A stretch of 64,000 nucleotides of DNA from Thecaphora thlaspeos. Its lineage: Eukaryota > Basidiomycota > Ustilaginomycetes > Urocystidales > Glomosporiaceae. The stretch covers positions 248,001 to 312,000 of the forward strand of contig UWYS01000004.1 of assembly GCA_900291925.1 (NCBI GenBank). Reading direction: 5' to 3'. Positions 1 to 11,298 of the stretch are shown here, in pieces. The position numbers and the translations under genes were made by a program. The notes beneath the pieces were generated by a model, which ran no database searches, had not been told where the DNA came from, and saw only the letters and a program-made list of their open reading frames with translations. The stretch's first letter is position 1, and every line of letters starts with the position of its first letter.

Positions 1-776
1 GACTACACTGCCGTCAGGGTCGGCATGAATGTCAGCGACGCCATCATCCGTGGCGACATCGACGCCGGCATCGGGTGAGTGCTGTCGTTTTCCTGCGAAA
101 GCCGTCTCTTCGACATCCGGATCGCCATCTCCTAACACCATCTCCTAACACGCCGTTCCTCACCCTTTATTCCAACGTAATCATCGCCACGCGCGCTAAC
201 AGCCTCGAGAACGTCCAGATGGTCGAGCTCGAAGAGTGGTGCAAGACGCAGAACCGCCCCACTTCAGACGTTAAGATGCTACGCATTGACGAGCTCGCCG
301 AGCTGGGGTGCTGCTGCTTCTGCTCTATCCTCTACATCGCTAACGAGACCTTCCTCTCCTCGAACTCGTCCAAGGTCCGGTCCTTTATGAAGGCCATCAA
401 ACGTGCGACCGACGACCTCTTTGCCTCTCCTCAACAGGCTTGGAGCGACTACCAGCTTTTCAAGAAGAGCATGAAGAGCGACCTCAACGCCAAGATCTAC
501 GAACGCAGTTTTGTCTACATGTCGCGCGACTGTGCCAATGTCGCGCGCGATTGGGCCAAGGTGACCAACTACTGCAAGCGTCTCGGTGTCGTGCCGCAGG
601 AGTTCGAGCCCAACATGACCAACGACTTTCTGGGATGGGAGATGGAGAAGGACGTTGTGGACCCAGAGAGGAAGCAGGTCGAGGTGGCTGATTATCAGAA
701 GGAGGTGGCTCGCGGTAAGGGTATCCTTAGCGGTGGAAAGGCGCCCGCCTTTTCAGAGGCTGTCGTTGCTCATTGA
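1..776 (+). CDS. THI5: 4-amino-5-hydroxymethyl-2-methylpyrimidine phosphate synthase (Thi5/NMT1 family), 5' end missing
   Basis: Makes the pyrimidine (HMP-P) half of thiamine from PLP and an active-site histidine of the enzyme itself (known for yeast Thi5). Exons 1-74 and 203-776, with a 128-bp intron (gtgagt donor at 75, AG at 201-202); the splice joins GG to C and restores the family's Gly-(Leu/Ile)-Glu-Asn-Val-Gln stretch. About 215 C-terminal residues are visible, including the diagnostic iron-associated CCCFC motif at bases 309-323, followed by SILYIANE. The family is about 340 residues, so roughly 125 N-terminal residues, with the histidine that is consumed, lie outside the window. The end (stop at 774-776) looks intact. 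It converges on the START-domain gene. No thiamine-responsive element can be seen because the promoter is outside. Confidence 0.93.
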   Translation, partial: LHCRQGRHECQRRHHPWRHRRRHRVSAVVFLRKPSLRHPDRHLLTPSPNTPFLTLYSNVIIATRANSLENVQMVELEEWCKTQNRPTSDVKMLRIDELAELGCCCFCSILYIANETFLSSNSSKVRSFMKAIKRATDDLFASPQQAWSDYQLFKKSMKSDLNAKIYERSFVYMSRDCANVARDWAKVTNYCKRLGVVPQEFEPNMTNDFLGWEMEKDVVDPERKQVEVADYQKEVARGKGILSGGKAPAFSEAVVAH

Positions 777-1156
777 ACGGCACTTCGGCGTTACGTGGTG
801 CTCTCGTGGTGGAGCGATGGCACTGGTCGAAGCGACTGCTGGTCGATAGGCGCAAAGTCGATCCTCCGTGTCCTCCCAAGCATGGGGCTGAAACGGACGA
901 ACGAATCGAGAACAAGGTCAACAGTCGACCTCCTTCGGAACCGAGGACGACCGATGGATGCCACGCGACTGGTATCGCAGACGAGCGAACACGTCGAGGC
1001 TAGCACCTTGCCATGCGGGCATCGAGGCGGAGGCATGCAACGAAACCTGCGGCCGGGTCCTTACGTCGATTAAGCGAGAGTATATACCTGTGGTGGTATA
1101 GAGTCAAGTCTCAGTTGTGTGTGTGGGAAACCTTTAGTGGACGTAGGGCGTCAGTC
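777..1156. other. Intergenic, convergent 3' ends
   Basis: About 380 bases between the stop codons of the THI5 gene and the START-domain gene. It should hold both 3' UTRs. I see no further gene, repeat or RNA here. Confidence 0.6.
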
Positions 1157-4100
1157 TCAGACGGCAACGCCTTTACTCCTTCCCGACGTCAGCGGCGAGT
1201 CTGTCGAAGCGGCGGGCGGAGCTGCGCTGGACCAGTACCCGCCGAGCCAGCCCCTCGCAGATGGTGGCGGCGCAGCGGCGGACGCCCTGTTGATATCGCC
1301 TGCCTGCCGTGTCTGCCGCGCTGGAACGACAGGTTTCGTCTCCTCGATCCACTCTTCGCTCTCATCGCCCTCGACCTCTTCGGCGCCACACCTCGAGCTC
1401 CTCGCGAGGATATGCTGGGCTCGTCTCGCCTGCTCATCGCTCGCGTGGATGGGAGGGAGGTTGCGCCCCTGCGCCTGTCCCAGCGACCCGGGGAAAGGAT
1501 GGAGCTTGACATTGTTGTCGATGCGATAGTTCTGGCGCGACTTGAGCCGGCCGACCGAGCCTTTGGCGGGGATCCCAGGACGGCCGGTGACGTTGGACGG
1601 TGAGGCGGACGAGGTGGAGAGGTATGAGGCGCGGAGAGGTGTCGGTGGTTTGCAGGGGACGGATTGAGGCTGCGTCACCGGTGTGAGGGCGCGCGCGGTT
1701 GGTTGGATCTGCACGCCGGACTGCGAGCCGCCAGCTGGGACTGCAGCAGTAGCAGCAGAGCCGGCGGGGGCTCGACTGGACCACGCCATGCCCAATAGCC
1801 CGCTGACCATGGCATAGGCGCCTGGTCGCGTCGCAGAGGTGCTCTTCCGATGCGCGATGCTTCCTCCGCCAGGCCGGGAGGCGATCCTCTGAAGATGTAC
1901 CGATCTCCGCGTTCCGACGTGCTTGGCCTTGAGCGCCTTCAGCTTCTCGACGGCGAGGTGCTCGTCGGTCGCAGCGTCCGACCGGCTCGCCGTCGTATCG
2001 GTGCTCGGTCCCTGCGAATGTCCGCTCGGCGGCGTGAGCGAGCTGGAGCTAGCGATGGCAGCGTCGCCGGCGAGACTGCTGCTGTCCCGTTCGTTCGAGG
2101 AGAAGGTCGACGTTCTAGACATGTAGGATCGCGACATGGCGTGGGTCACCGTGGTGGTAGTCTCTGGCTTGGCGAAGGCGTTGGAGACCGAGATAGAGCG
2201 CGACGTCGAGTTGACGGATGGCTTCCGCCTTCGGAGCGGCGGGCGTCCTCCGACCGACGATGACTCGCTAAGCTGCGGGCCCAGCCCGATCGGGAAGCGC
2301 TTGGCATTGCTCGAGCCTGCCTGCCGCGTCTCCATGACGCTGTTGACCGGCGATTGGTCCTCCATAGCCGGAGTCCGGGGCTCGGACGCATCAGAGGTGG
2401 TGCTGAGCCCGTCGAAGCCTAACGCTAGGCTCTCGCGCGCTCCCGGGGCGAGCGCCATGGCAAAGGCGTTGGATCCCGCCAGCACCATGGCGCTGACAGA
2501 CCGGGCCGTCTCCTTGACGAGACGCTCTTGCTCGGCCGTCCCAGCCTGCGGGTGGCGGGACCCATGGCCACTGGCCTGCTCCATGATCTGGGCCATGGGC
2601 AGGCTTTGGCTGAGCGTCTCTGCCAGCAGATCGATAATGTCGTCCTTCGGCTCGGGCCGCTCCGTGTCTTCTGAGGGAACGCGTCGACCGTACAGGGTGC
2701 CGAAGTTGGCCGGGTGTGTCTCGGACGCAGAGGATCCGTCGGCAGACCCGAAGAGCTGCCGCCTGTGCCTCTTCTCCATCTCTGCGACAAGCGCTCGCGA
2801 CACCCGCCTGAGATGGCGGTCGAGCTCCTTGGCTCCCTGCTTGTCCGCAGCCGAGCGCGGCTCCGAGGCCAGAAGCTCCTGCGAGTGCAAGTTGGCCCGC
2901 CTCGCCGCTGGACTGAGGGACAGCGCCCTCTCGCGATAGCACTCAGACGGAGAGAAGCTGCCGACAAAGGGCAGGGGCTCGCTGCCTGCCTCCCTCCTGG
3001 ACGTTGAGTAGGATCTGCTGTGCCTGCCGCTCGGACCTGCGCCAGAAGGTAGCACGGTCACGTCCGACTGCGACTGCAGCTCTTCCATGGGCTCTTCCCC
3101 CTGTCCGGCGCTGCGCGGTGTCAGAGCGAGGTCGGAGCGCGCCAGCTGTCCGTTCGTCAGGCCGTAGAGCTGCTTGGAGTGACTGAGATCGCGCGCCCGC
3201 TTGCCCTTCGAGAGGTAGTCGCCCATGCCAAACTCCTCCAGCTCGCTCGCCGCCACCGATCCCGGGACGGTCTCTGTCCCGCCGTCGGACGGCGAGATGG
3301 AAAAGGCAAGGTCGAAGCGACGTCCGGCCTTGCCGCCGATGCGCCCCGGCGTCGACAAGCCCGATATCGATGACATCATGTCGTCTAGGCCAGCGTCCGA
3401 GTCGCTGTACATGCCCGGCGAACGTCCGGGGACGTAGGGCGAGGCCGCAACCGACAGTTTGGTAAAGGAAAGAGGATTGAGGCCGAGCAGGTCGATCGAC
3501 AAGCCCGGCTTCGACTTGCTGGGCGAATGGGGCGTTCGAGGCGAGCGCAACGGCGACGTCGGCAGCTGTGGGTTGGATGCCCCCGATGGCGTTCCGGGCA
3601 GCGAGGACGTCCGCGGCGGAGGAGTTGTAAAGGCAGGCACCAGTGAGGGGGTCGGGACAGGGCTTCTGTCTTCCAAAGTGGCCTCCCCTGCTCCGATGGC
3701 CTCAGCCGGACGAAGCTGGGCGCTCGAGTTGCTCGGGCTCGTCGTCGGACGAGACTCTGCTTCGAGGCTGGATGTCGTTGACGGCCCCTCCGTTCGCGCC
3801 TCTTCCGCCGTCTCCTCCTTGGCCTCGAACTCCTCAGCCGCTCCGTCCGTAGCGTCAGCCGGAGCAGCTGCCTGAGGCCGACGCAGGCAGCCGGTACCGA
3901 TCATCGTCGGAAATCGCCGGTGAGAGTACCATTCGCCGCCTCCCGAGAGCTTCTCGCGGACTGTGTATACCTGCGACGTGCGCAAACCTTCAGGGACGAC
4001 CCGTGCCGACTCGTAGAGGCAGTGGTGGACCTGCATCGTCTTGGCTACCTTGCCGATCGATGCGATGCTGCGCGGAACCAGGGTGGAGGCGACCATCTTG

Positions 4101-5164
4101 ACGACTGAAGCCGGCACCCAGGCCGCCATCTCACCAAGGTCCGACACCTGGGTGATGAGCACCGCCGGGCCGCGCGGATCGTGGCGTCGGTGAATGCTGG
4201 GATCCGCGCTCGCATCTTGGCTGAGGCCTGCCGGGGACGGCCGGCCCGAGGTAGATGAGCTTGACGTCCTGCGCTGTCCCAATGGCCTGATGCCCCTCTT
4301 GTTGTTGATGTACTGGGGGCCGGCTTTGCGAGTGGTAGATGTATCTGCGACGTCAGAGAGCCCGTCGTCGCCGAGGTCCTCGACCATGAAGCCTCCCACC
4401 TGAAGCGGGAAACGGGTGTAGCCTTTGCGCGGTGGGAGGCTTGGGTCAACGGTGTAGCAGGACGTCGAGACGAGCCTCAGAGGGGCATCGGCCTGCGTTG
4501 GCCCCGAGAGCCCGGCGGAAGGCAGGCGAGCATCGACGCTGAGCAGGACCATGTCCCTGGCCTTGGCCACCATGAAGATGCTGCCGAAGCGGAAGAGCTC
4601 TACGCGGGCCGCCGTTGCCTCGGCGATGTCTCGCAGGCGTGCTGCATCTTCGCCCGGTTGTTGGTGCAGCTCCTGGGCGAGCCACCGGTGAACGGTACCC
4701 TCCTCGACCGTGCTGTCCCAAAGTTTTCTGTTTTCGGCGGTCGACATCAGCGACCAGAACTGGCGTGCCGAGACACCGGGGATGGTGGACCGGACGCTGA
4801 AGAGGTTGCGGTTGGGATCCGGGTGCGCTCGTACCGACAGGGTGGGGGTGAAATGCTGCGCGGCATGGCTGTCGTTGGAGGCGGACGCCGAAGCCGACGA
4901 GTAGAGGACGTTCCAGTCGGCAATGGCTACTTCTCGGGTTGCATGCGGCTTGCCACCAGCATCCCGTTGAGCGTCCAGTTCGTTGGCGGCTAGCGGCAAG
5001 AGATCGGCCGCATCGGGGTCGGCGAAGACGAGAAAGCGATGCAGCACCTCCAAGGATTCGACGGTGAGGTTGCGAGGGTCGCTCGGGATGCCGGAAGAGG
5101 TGGACGTGTTGGGAAACGGGCCCGCCTTGGACGCCGCTGTCTGCTTTGCCGCAAGGGACGGCAT
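1157..5164 (-). CDS. START-like lipid-binding protein (DUF3074 type) with long disordered tail
   Basis: Single-exon gene of 1335 residues; ATG at 5164-5162. Residues about 105-430 look like a START/DUF3074 domain: a SVRSTIPGVSARQFWSLM stretch, then ENRKLWDSTVEEGTVHRW, a membrane-facing FRFGSIFMVAKARDMVLL segment, and a closing part with EWYSHRRFPTMIGTG. Such domains form a hydrophobic cup for a lipid, so lipid binding or transfer is likely but the ligand is unknown. The domain is interrupted by a Ser/Arg-rich insert (around residues 285-325). The remaining 900 residues are low complexity, rich in Ser, Pro, Thr and Ala, with many SP/TP sites, which suggests a phosphorylated disordered tail. 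I see no transmembrane segment. The gene is divergent from the phosducin-like gene. Confidence 0.75.
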   Translation of the reverse strand: MPSLAAKQTAASKAGPFPNTSTSSGIPSDPRNLTVESLEVLHRFLVFADPDAADLLPLAANELDAQRDAGGKPHATREVAIADWNVLYSSASASASNDSHAAQHFTPTLSVRAHPDPNRNLFSVRSTIPGVSARQFWSLMSTAENRKLWDSTVEEGTVHRWLAQELHQQPGEDAARLRDIAEATAARVELFRFGSIFMVAKARDMVLLSVDARLPSAGLSGPTQADAPLRLVSTSCYTVDPSLPPRKGYTRFPLQVGGFMVEDLGDDGLSDVADTSTTRKAGPQYINNKRGIRPLGQRRTSSSSTSGRPSPAGLSQDASADPSIHRRHDPRGPAVLITQVSDLGEMAAWVPASVVKMVASTLVPRSIASIGKVAKTMQVHHCLYESARVVPEGLRTSQVYTVREKLSGGGEWYSHRRFPTMIGTGCLRRPQAAAPADATDGAAEEFEAKEETAEEARTEGPSTTSSLEAESRPTTSPSNSSAQLRPAEAIGAGEATLEDRSPVPTPSLVPAFTTPPPRTSSLPGTPSGASNPQLPTSPLRSPRTPHSPSKSKPGLSIDLLGLNPLSFTKLSVAASPYVPGRSPGMYSDSDAGLDDMMSSISGLSTPGRIGGKAGRRFDLAFSISPSDGGTETVPGSVAASELEEFGMGDYLSKGKRARDLSHSKQLYGLTNGQLARSDLALTPRSAGQGEEPMEELQSQSDVTVLPSGAGPSGRHSRSYSTSRREAGSEPLPFVGSFSPSECYRERALSLSPAARRANLHSQELLASEPRSAADKQGAKELDRHLRRVSRALVAEMEKRHRRQLFGSADGSSASETHPANFGTLYGRRVPSEDTERPEPKDDIIDLLAETLSQSLPMAQIMEQASGHGSRHPQAGTAEQERLVKETARSVSAMVLAGSNAFAMALAPGARESLALGFDGLSTTSDASEPRTPAMEDQSPVNSVMETRQAGSSNAKRFPIGLGPQLSESSSVGGRPPLRRRKPSVNSTSRSISVSNAFAKPETTTTVTHAMSRSYMSRTSTFSSNERDSSSLAGDAAIASSSSLTPPSGHSQGPSTDTTASRSDAATDEHLAVEKLKALKAKHVGTRRSVHLQRIASRPGGGSIAHRKSTSATRPGAYAMVSGLLGMAWSSRAPAGSAATAAVPAGGSQSGVQIQPTARALTPVTQPQSVPCKPPTPLRASYLSTSSASPSNVTGRPGIPAKGSVGRLKSRQNYRIDNNVKLHPFPGSLGQAQGRNLPPIHASDEQARRAQHILARSSRCGAEEVEGDESEEWIEETKPVVPARQTRQAGDINRASAAAPPPSARGWLGGYWSSAAPPAASTDSPLTSGRSKGVAV

Positions 5165-6500
5165 CGTTAGTCGACGAGATCAGAAGGAGACGACCCTCAC
5201 GTCAGGCCGGCTGAGGGAGAGGGTCAAAGCCTTGGGCCGAGGAGAGCGCCCGAGCGAGTGCGCTGGAGGTTTGCTTTTCTGTCGTGAGGCCGGGTGGGGT
5301 GGGCGTCGGAGCGGTATGAGTTCGGCGAAGTGACGGGACTCGTGTGATGTAAAGGGCAGGCGACGGGTCAAAGGTCGGATGACGGCGGGGCGTTCGGGGA
5401 ATGGGGCGAGCGGAATGGTGATGATGGTAGATCGTTGACGCTCAGATGGACACGCTCGCGGGGTGGACCGGGAGATACCTATCAGGTTTATAGCCCCAGT
5501 GGCGTGCCGAAGGGGAATGGGGCCAGGGCCAGGATGCTGTCGAGGAGGATGGGGGAAAGGCAGATGCAAGATGTGGTAACGGAGCAAGGAGCACGACGCT
5601 GACCCCGTCACGTCTGCTCCTGCAGGCGGCTTGCGCCCTTAGGAGGCGTCGCATCACACCATGCCTGGCTGGCCTGGCTCGCTTGATGCTCGCTTGCGGC
5701 ACCCGCTTGCGCCTGTACGCTTTTGCACACGGTCTTGCACTCTGGCCTGATGGCCAGACGAGGTGAGCGGCCGTTCCGATCGCTAGCTCGGACTGACGCT
5801 GGGCGACGGGCGGGAGGAGCTTGCACACGGTCGAGACCGACATGGGCAGGTGAAGTTAAGGTGCATGCTGACTGTCCGAAGGAGCGCGTGTGTGAGCGGA
5901 GCTGAGTCAGAAAGCTGTGGCCGAACACGCCTCGACAGGGGCCCATCCAGGGTTCACCCGCTGCAGCTCGCTCGGAACAGCCGACTAGCGTAGACAAGCC
6001 GGAGGACGGTCGGGCATCATGTGGGAGCGACGCACTCGCCTCGCGCCATCTTCGACGAGATGCCTGAAGGGTCAAGAACGCATCGATATCGTCTAGCCAG
6101 CTTTTAACGGATCAAAGCTTTGGCGGGGATGGTGGCTAGAGGGGGAGGGGGAGCGGACCCCTTGACGCTAGCGCACACGCTGCGCTGTCTGCGGCGCGGC
6201 GGGTAGCCGAAACAATCGCAAAGCACCGCCGCTAAACGCCTGCGCCCGCCCCAGCGCCCGCGCCTCGCCGCGGCAACAGCCGATCGCCCCCGCGAGCATA
6301 TCGGGGAACGGCATGCGCTCCTGCAGGATTCCCGATCCCTTCTCTTTGGAAGAACGCGGAAAGGCGGGGCGCCCGGTCCACCTCGCTCCTTCGAAGCACC
6401 CCTCGCACAGAGCATCACCGCCACCGCCACCGCCACCACCACCACCACCACCCCCTAGCCGTCACCCACCGACACCCACCACCACGCCGACACCGCAAAG
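5165..6500. promoter_or_regulatory. Divergent intergenic region (START-domain gene / phosducin-like gene)
   Basis: About 1.3 kb between two divergent start codons, so it should contain both promoters and 5' UTRs. No convincing gene, tRNA or TATA box seen. A pyrimidine-rich, CAC/CCG-repetitive tract lies just before the phosducin-like start. Confidence 0.5.
6416..6454 (+). repeat. CCG/CAC trinucleotide tract in 5' leader
   Basis: Imperfect repeat of CACCGC then CAC units, ending in a C run, about 45 bases before the ATG of the phosducin-like gene. Probably part of a pyrimidine/C-rich leader; likely length-variable. Confidence 0.7.
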
Positions 6501-7839
6501 ATGGCCGCACCATACGGCATGCAGATGGATATCAATCCCAACGAAGATACAGAATTGTACGTCACCCGGGGCCCCTCCGCATATACCGAGCACCTCGCAC
6601 TAATGCTCCTGTCTTATCCCTCCCGGTACCGCTCCGCCGCTACCACTCACAGTCACGACGCCCTTCGGGCACGCGGAATTATCCCAGAGAAGCGGCCATC
6701 CCGCTCGCCCTCGCCCTCGCTCCCCACTGCTTCCGAGCTCCGTTCACAGGCGCTCAAGCAGGCAACGGTAGAGGACATCGACCTGGCGCTCGAGCGCGAT
6801 GGCTTCGACCAGACGGGCGAGGAGGAGCACATCCTCCTTCGTCTAAGAAGGCAGAGGATGGCACAGATGGCCACAGAGTCCAAACGGCATAGGTTCGGTA
6901 GGGTCTACCCGATCACTCGGCCAGACTACCAGAGGGAGGTAACCGACGCCAGCAAAGAGGATCCCGACGGCAAGGCCGAAGGACACGACGACGAAGACGA
7001 CGATGGCAGAGCAGAGACGGGAGCCGGATCGGTGGGGGCGAACCAGCCGGAGAAGAAGAAGGGCACAGGCATCGTCTGCTTCCTCTACAAGGACTCGTGA
7101 GTAGAAGCGGGAAGGCTCTCCCGCGAGAAGGACGCACTGCGTCGAAGCAAGAGAAAAGAGACTTAACGCGATCCCTCTCGCGGACCGGTTCGCACGCATA
7201 CAAACAGCATCGACACTTGCAGGCTCCTCGCCGGCTACCTGGACACATTAGCCGCCAAGTACCCGGGCACCAAGTTCGTCAGCATCGTCGGAGATAAGGT
7301 GAGTCGGACAAGTCGCTGAACAAGTGAAAAGGAAGATACCGACCTCCTGATCTGCTCCCTGTTTCTGCCCGCAGTGCATCCCCGACTACCCGGACAAGAA
7401 CCTGCCGACCCTCCTCGTCTACCGCAACGGCGAGCTGCACAGGCAGATTGTAGGCCTGCGACCCGAGATCGGGCTGGACGGGATGAAAACGAAATGCGAA
7501 GGTAAGCCGACTCATTCCCTCGCTCCTGTCCTCTCTCATCTCTGCCCTCCCAAGCGTCTTTTCTCCAGCCTGCTGACGGACTTGCCGCTCTTCCTCTATC
7601 GTCCTGTAGACATCGAGCTCCTCCTAACGGCAGTAGGAGTTCTAGACCGCTCCCAGGTACCCGGAACAGCGACGTTCGGAGATGCCTCGAGCGGTGTCAA
7701 TTTTGCGCGGCAGAACCGTCAAGACGATGGAGAAGACTCGGATGAAGGTTTCGGCGGGACACGGCGAGGTATCCAGGGCAAGGGCATCCGAGGAAAGACG
7801 CAGCAGGAAGAGGACGACGAGCTCGACTGGGACCTGTGA
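6501..7839 (+). CDS. Phosducin-like protein, PLP2/PDCL3 type (thioredoxin fold)
   Basis: Five exons: 6501-6556, 6653-7096, 7208-7298, 7375-7501, 7610-7839; 315 residues. Phosducin-like proteins of this class are CCT chaperonin co-factors for actin, tubulin and G-beta folding and are cytosolic. The first splice restores the family's TEFHDALRARGIIPEK start. Then come a charged helix, FGRVYPITRPDYQREVT, and the thioredoxin-like domain with CFLYKDS, CRLLAGYLDTLAAKYP, CIPDYPDKNLPTLLVYRNG and the IVGLRP strand. For exon 3 I chose the AG at 7206-7207 rather than 7221-7222, because it adds five residues that fill a family-conserved Cys-Arg-Leu-Leu position. Exon 2 carries an acidic insert (EDPDGKAEGHDDEDDDG). 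The C-terminus is acidic and ends DELDWDL. The gene converges closely on the phosphoesterase gene. Confidence 0.9.
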
Positions 7840-8051
7840 CACGATTCGCTTGTCGAAACCGCAATGCGAGGTAATGCCCAGGCGCAACGCCGTGAGGTCG
7901 GTGTCAAAGTGTTTCGTGTGCCATGTTGCTCTGTTGTCGTGTCGCTCTGTTGCCGTGTCGAGCGAGGGCGGTCGAATCTATCAGCAGAAGCCCGCAATTC
8001 GGTTCGCTCACCGTTGTTCTATGTCCTGTTTAGTCTTCTACGTCGTGCGCG

Positions 8052-10914
8052 TCAGAGCTCGTCATTCTGTATGAAGAACCCGTTCCCCTGCTGTTGTTCC
8101 CCCTCTGCTTGTGCCGAGAGGGATGAGGGGGAAAGGAGATCATCTGTAAAAGCAGCGTATCCCTGTGCTGCGGCATCTAGATCTTGTTGACGGATAGCGG
8201 CATGTGCGCCTTGTGGCGGTTGCCATTCCAATTCGGCGTACCTCTACGAAAGCCCGGTGAGCCAGATACAAAGTGGGGAGCGTGGCGTCAGCGAAAGAAG
8301 ACAAAGCATCGTAGAAGGATAAAGAGGGAGTGCGGGCGGGTGGACGTACCGGGTAAAGCAGCTGGGTAGTGACGTCGCCCCACACCTTGACCTGGTCGGC
8401 CGTGTAGGTGCGGTTCGAGGTGTCGAAGCTGTTCATCAGATCCAGCAGCGGCGGCATGATGAAATCGACGCTGCGAGTCGTCAATACCCATCAAAGCGGC
8501 CGTTTAGTGTCAGCACGATGCGGGTCAGACCGCACTACACTCTCAACGCGACGAGGCTGGAGGGACTGACTCACAAGACGACATCCACCAGCTCCTCCGA
8601 TTTGGGCAGCGGCGAGGGGTTCGCAGCAACATAGTCGGGCTGGTCAGGCGAGAACGGCAGAGGCGAATGGACCGTGTCGTCCCCCTCGCCCTCGCAGCCG
8701 TCTATCGTTCGGTATCCGAGGCTCGGACCCTCGGCTTTCCCGCCCAGCTCGGCCGTCTCGTACTTAATGGCTTCGGCCTCGAGCATCTTTTTCGCTTTCT
8801 GGATCGCTTCCGTCCCGCCGGGTGCGCCTTTGAGGTCGACTTCGTCCTGTGGGGAAGGAGAGGCGGAGCGCGACGAAAGGAAGCCGACCCATTGCGATTT
8901 CTGCCACCGGACGAAGATGTCCTCTGCTCGACAAGCGCACCAAAGAGGGAAGAGATGTAGCGCGAGCGCGTGTCAGCTAGCACTGTGTAGCATACAGGCA
9001 TGGAGGGATGCCTTTACTCACCGATGAACCCCGCACCGTATCGCCTACCCTCCTCGCCCGTCCTCTCCAGCTCTCCCTGGGCAACCTCGACGACTGACGG
9101 CGGCTTCTTGTCCATCAGCCCTCCCAACAGCCTCTTCGCCACGTCCCAGGGCACGTCAGGCATGTAGAGGAAGTCATCTCTGAACGGACTGACGATGTAC
9201 TGGTCGTTTCGCGTGAACGGACCTCGAAAGACGTCGAAGCGCTGACTGCCGCTGTTGATCAGCACCAGACTGGGACGATCACGTCGCGAGGCCTCGGAAG
9301 GACGGACAACCTTCGGTAGCACTTCCGAGGAGAGCAGGGTGAGGAGGCTGTGGTTGTGACCATAAGGAAGACGGTCGAGGTAATAGTCTTGCGGAGCCAC
9401 GCCATGTAGACGCGTGAGATCCCAGGCGTCGGAGATGGCGTCCATCAGGAAGCGGATGAAGCGTCCCTTTGTGGTGAGCAGCTGGGTAGGGCTGGAAAGG
9501 CTGAGGTGATGCGCCTGCGAAAAGGTCGAAGACGAAGTTTTCAGCTTCGCTCGGTATGGCAAGATGGAGGGGCGGGTGAGGCGGGCACACTCACGAGGTT
9601 CCGCGGGTTCGGGTCGATATAGCGTCGCGTGAAGCGGACCTTATCGACAAGGCCCTGCATGCGCTTCTTGAGGTTCTGGACGCCCATGAAGCCGATAGTC
9701 TCAAGATAGCGGCCGCTCTCCATCGCCATGGTCTGGTCATCTAGCATGCGGCAGTCTCGGACGTGCGTGTGGCCACCTGCGGACGGTCGGGTTCGGAACG
9801 TTTCAGGCGGAAGGTAGAGGGGAGAATGCGCTCAGCAGCTTGACCTTGCAACACCCCGTCAGATAGCACAGTCGCTCTTCGACTCACCTAATATCGAGAT
9901 GGGCGTGTCGGGGAACCTCGCTCGGATCTTGTTCTTGACCGCCTGCCACGCCGGGTCGCCGCTGACGGGCATGTGCCCGAGGATGACAAACATGTCTACG
10001 CCGTTCCGCTCAGCCGAGTCGAGGCTGGCCTCGAACCACGGCTCCTCGATCATCTCCTCAGGCGGCTGCACGATGATTCCGGGCGCGGCCAGCTTGAAGT
10101 CAAAAAGGATGCCATACGAGATGATCTTGATCCCTTGCCTTGGCGTGATCAGGCTGACGGCGAGCGAGCCGATCGGCTCGGTGCGGTTGCGGCTGGGATC
10201 TTTGGGGTCCGGGATGACAATCTTGACGTTGGAAGTCATGTACCTGTCGGTCCAGCGCGGCCGGAAGTTCTCGAAGACGTCTCTCGCAACGGTGTAGTTG
10301 TAGAGCTCGTGGTTGCCGATGGTGAGGAGGTCATAGTCGACCATCGAAAAGACCTTGTTGCTGACGTGCCCGTCCACCGCATCCTTGCCGCCTGGTTCGT
10401 CGTTGGCGTAGGCGGGAAACCCATCGGAGAGTCCGTTGCCGTCATGGAGGTCGCCGGTGTCGACGAGGAGTAGATCTTGCCCTTCAGCGTGGGCCTTGTC
10501 GCGCATCTTGCTGGCGAACGAAGCCCAGTCGCCCCAGTCGCCGCTGTAGTTGGGCTCCGGCGGCGTAAGCTTCTTGTGACCCTGGTACCAGCCGTGTATA
10601 TCGGTGGTGTGGAGGATATTGAGGTCGCCCCACTCGAGCTCGCGCAGCTCGTCATCGGAGCGTGGGAGGCGGCCGCGCTCCTGGCTCCAGCGCGCGAAGC
10701 CTTCGAGCTGCTCGCGCTTGCGCGCTAGCTCCGAAGCGGTGCTGCGGCTGCCGTCGGCGGCGTACCAGAGAGGCGGGCTGGTATCGTCATCGAGAGAGAG
10801 CCGTAGATTGGAGATGTGATAGGGATGGTCGGAGCAAGCGGAGACAGCGGTGAGGAGGTCGAGCGAGAGCGAGAGGTGGACAAAGGCCAGGGGGAGCGAG
10901 ATAAGCTTCCACAT
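8052..10914 (-). CDS. Secretory-pathway metallophosphoesterase / 5'-nucleotidase-like protein (yeast YHR202W type)
   Basis: Six exons in transcription order: 10914-9888, 9776-9595, 9514-9022, 8923-8575, 8470-8350, 8243-8052; 787 residues. The ATG at 10914 begins a clear signal peptide (MWKLISLPLAFVHLSLSLDL, cut near residue 26). Metallophosphatase motifs appear in order: HTTDIHGWYQGH (about residue 105), DTGDLHDGNGLSDG, GNHELY, ILGHMP and GGHTHVRD (about 343, created by the first splice). These are the metal ligands of the calcineurin-like/5'-nucleotidase fold. The C-terminal half follows the UshA-type second domain, with LVLINSGSQRFDVFRGPF and VFVDFIMPPLLDLMN. All splice phases agree. The last exon boundary rests on reading frame only; it ends in Asn-Asp-Glu-Leu, an ER-retention-like tetrapeptide. 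Upstream in-frame codons lack an ATG nearer than the signal peptide's own. Substrate unknown. Confidence 0.85.
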
Positions 10915-11298
10915 GGCGCTTGCAGGCTGGACCGGCTTGCCGCGGCGCGGCGTGGTGCGTGAAGCAAAGGCCGAACGACGAAGCGGCTGACTGCTGGTGG
11001 CAGTAGAGGGTGGTGATGGCAGCGACAAGGAAAGGGAGAGCCGAGAGACGAGCGTATGTCCAAGAGCTGAGCTGGCGCCGTCTCGCCAGCTCGAAGTGGT
11101 GGAGAGCCGCACTAAAACTAACACAGCACCAGCTTAGAACTACTTCACACACGCCCCGCGCACGAGCCTCATTCATTTTGGCCTCTTTTGTTTTTGTATT
11201 TGTTTTGGCCGTGTGTGGTCTCCATTTTCTGCTCTCTTTGTTTTCGGAGCAACGCTGGCGTCGCGCGATTGAACTTGTAGCTCCCATTTGTTGGGAGC

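Noticed and set aside
75..202. Possible TPP riboswitch in the THI5 intron
   Set aside because: I looked for the conserved CUGAGA and the pairing partners and did not find them. Fungal TPP switches usually lie in the 5' leader, which is outside the window.
7208..7222. Later acceptor (AG at 7221-7222) for exon 3 of the phosducin-like gene
   Set aside because: It keeps the frame but drops the conserved Cys-Arg before Leu-Leu; the acceptor at 7206-7207 restores them.
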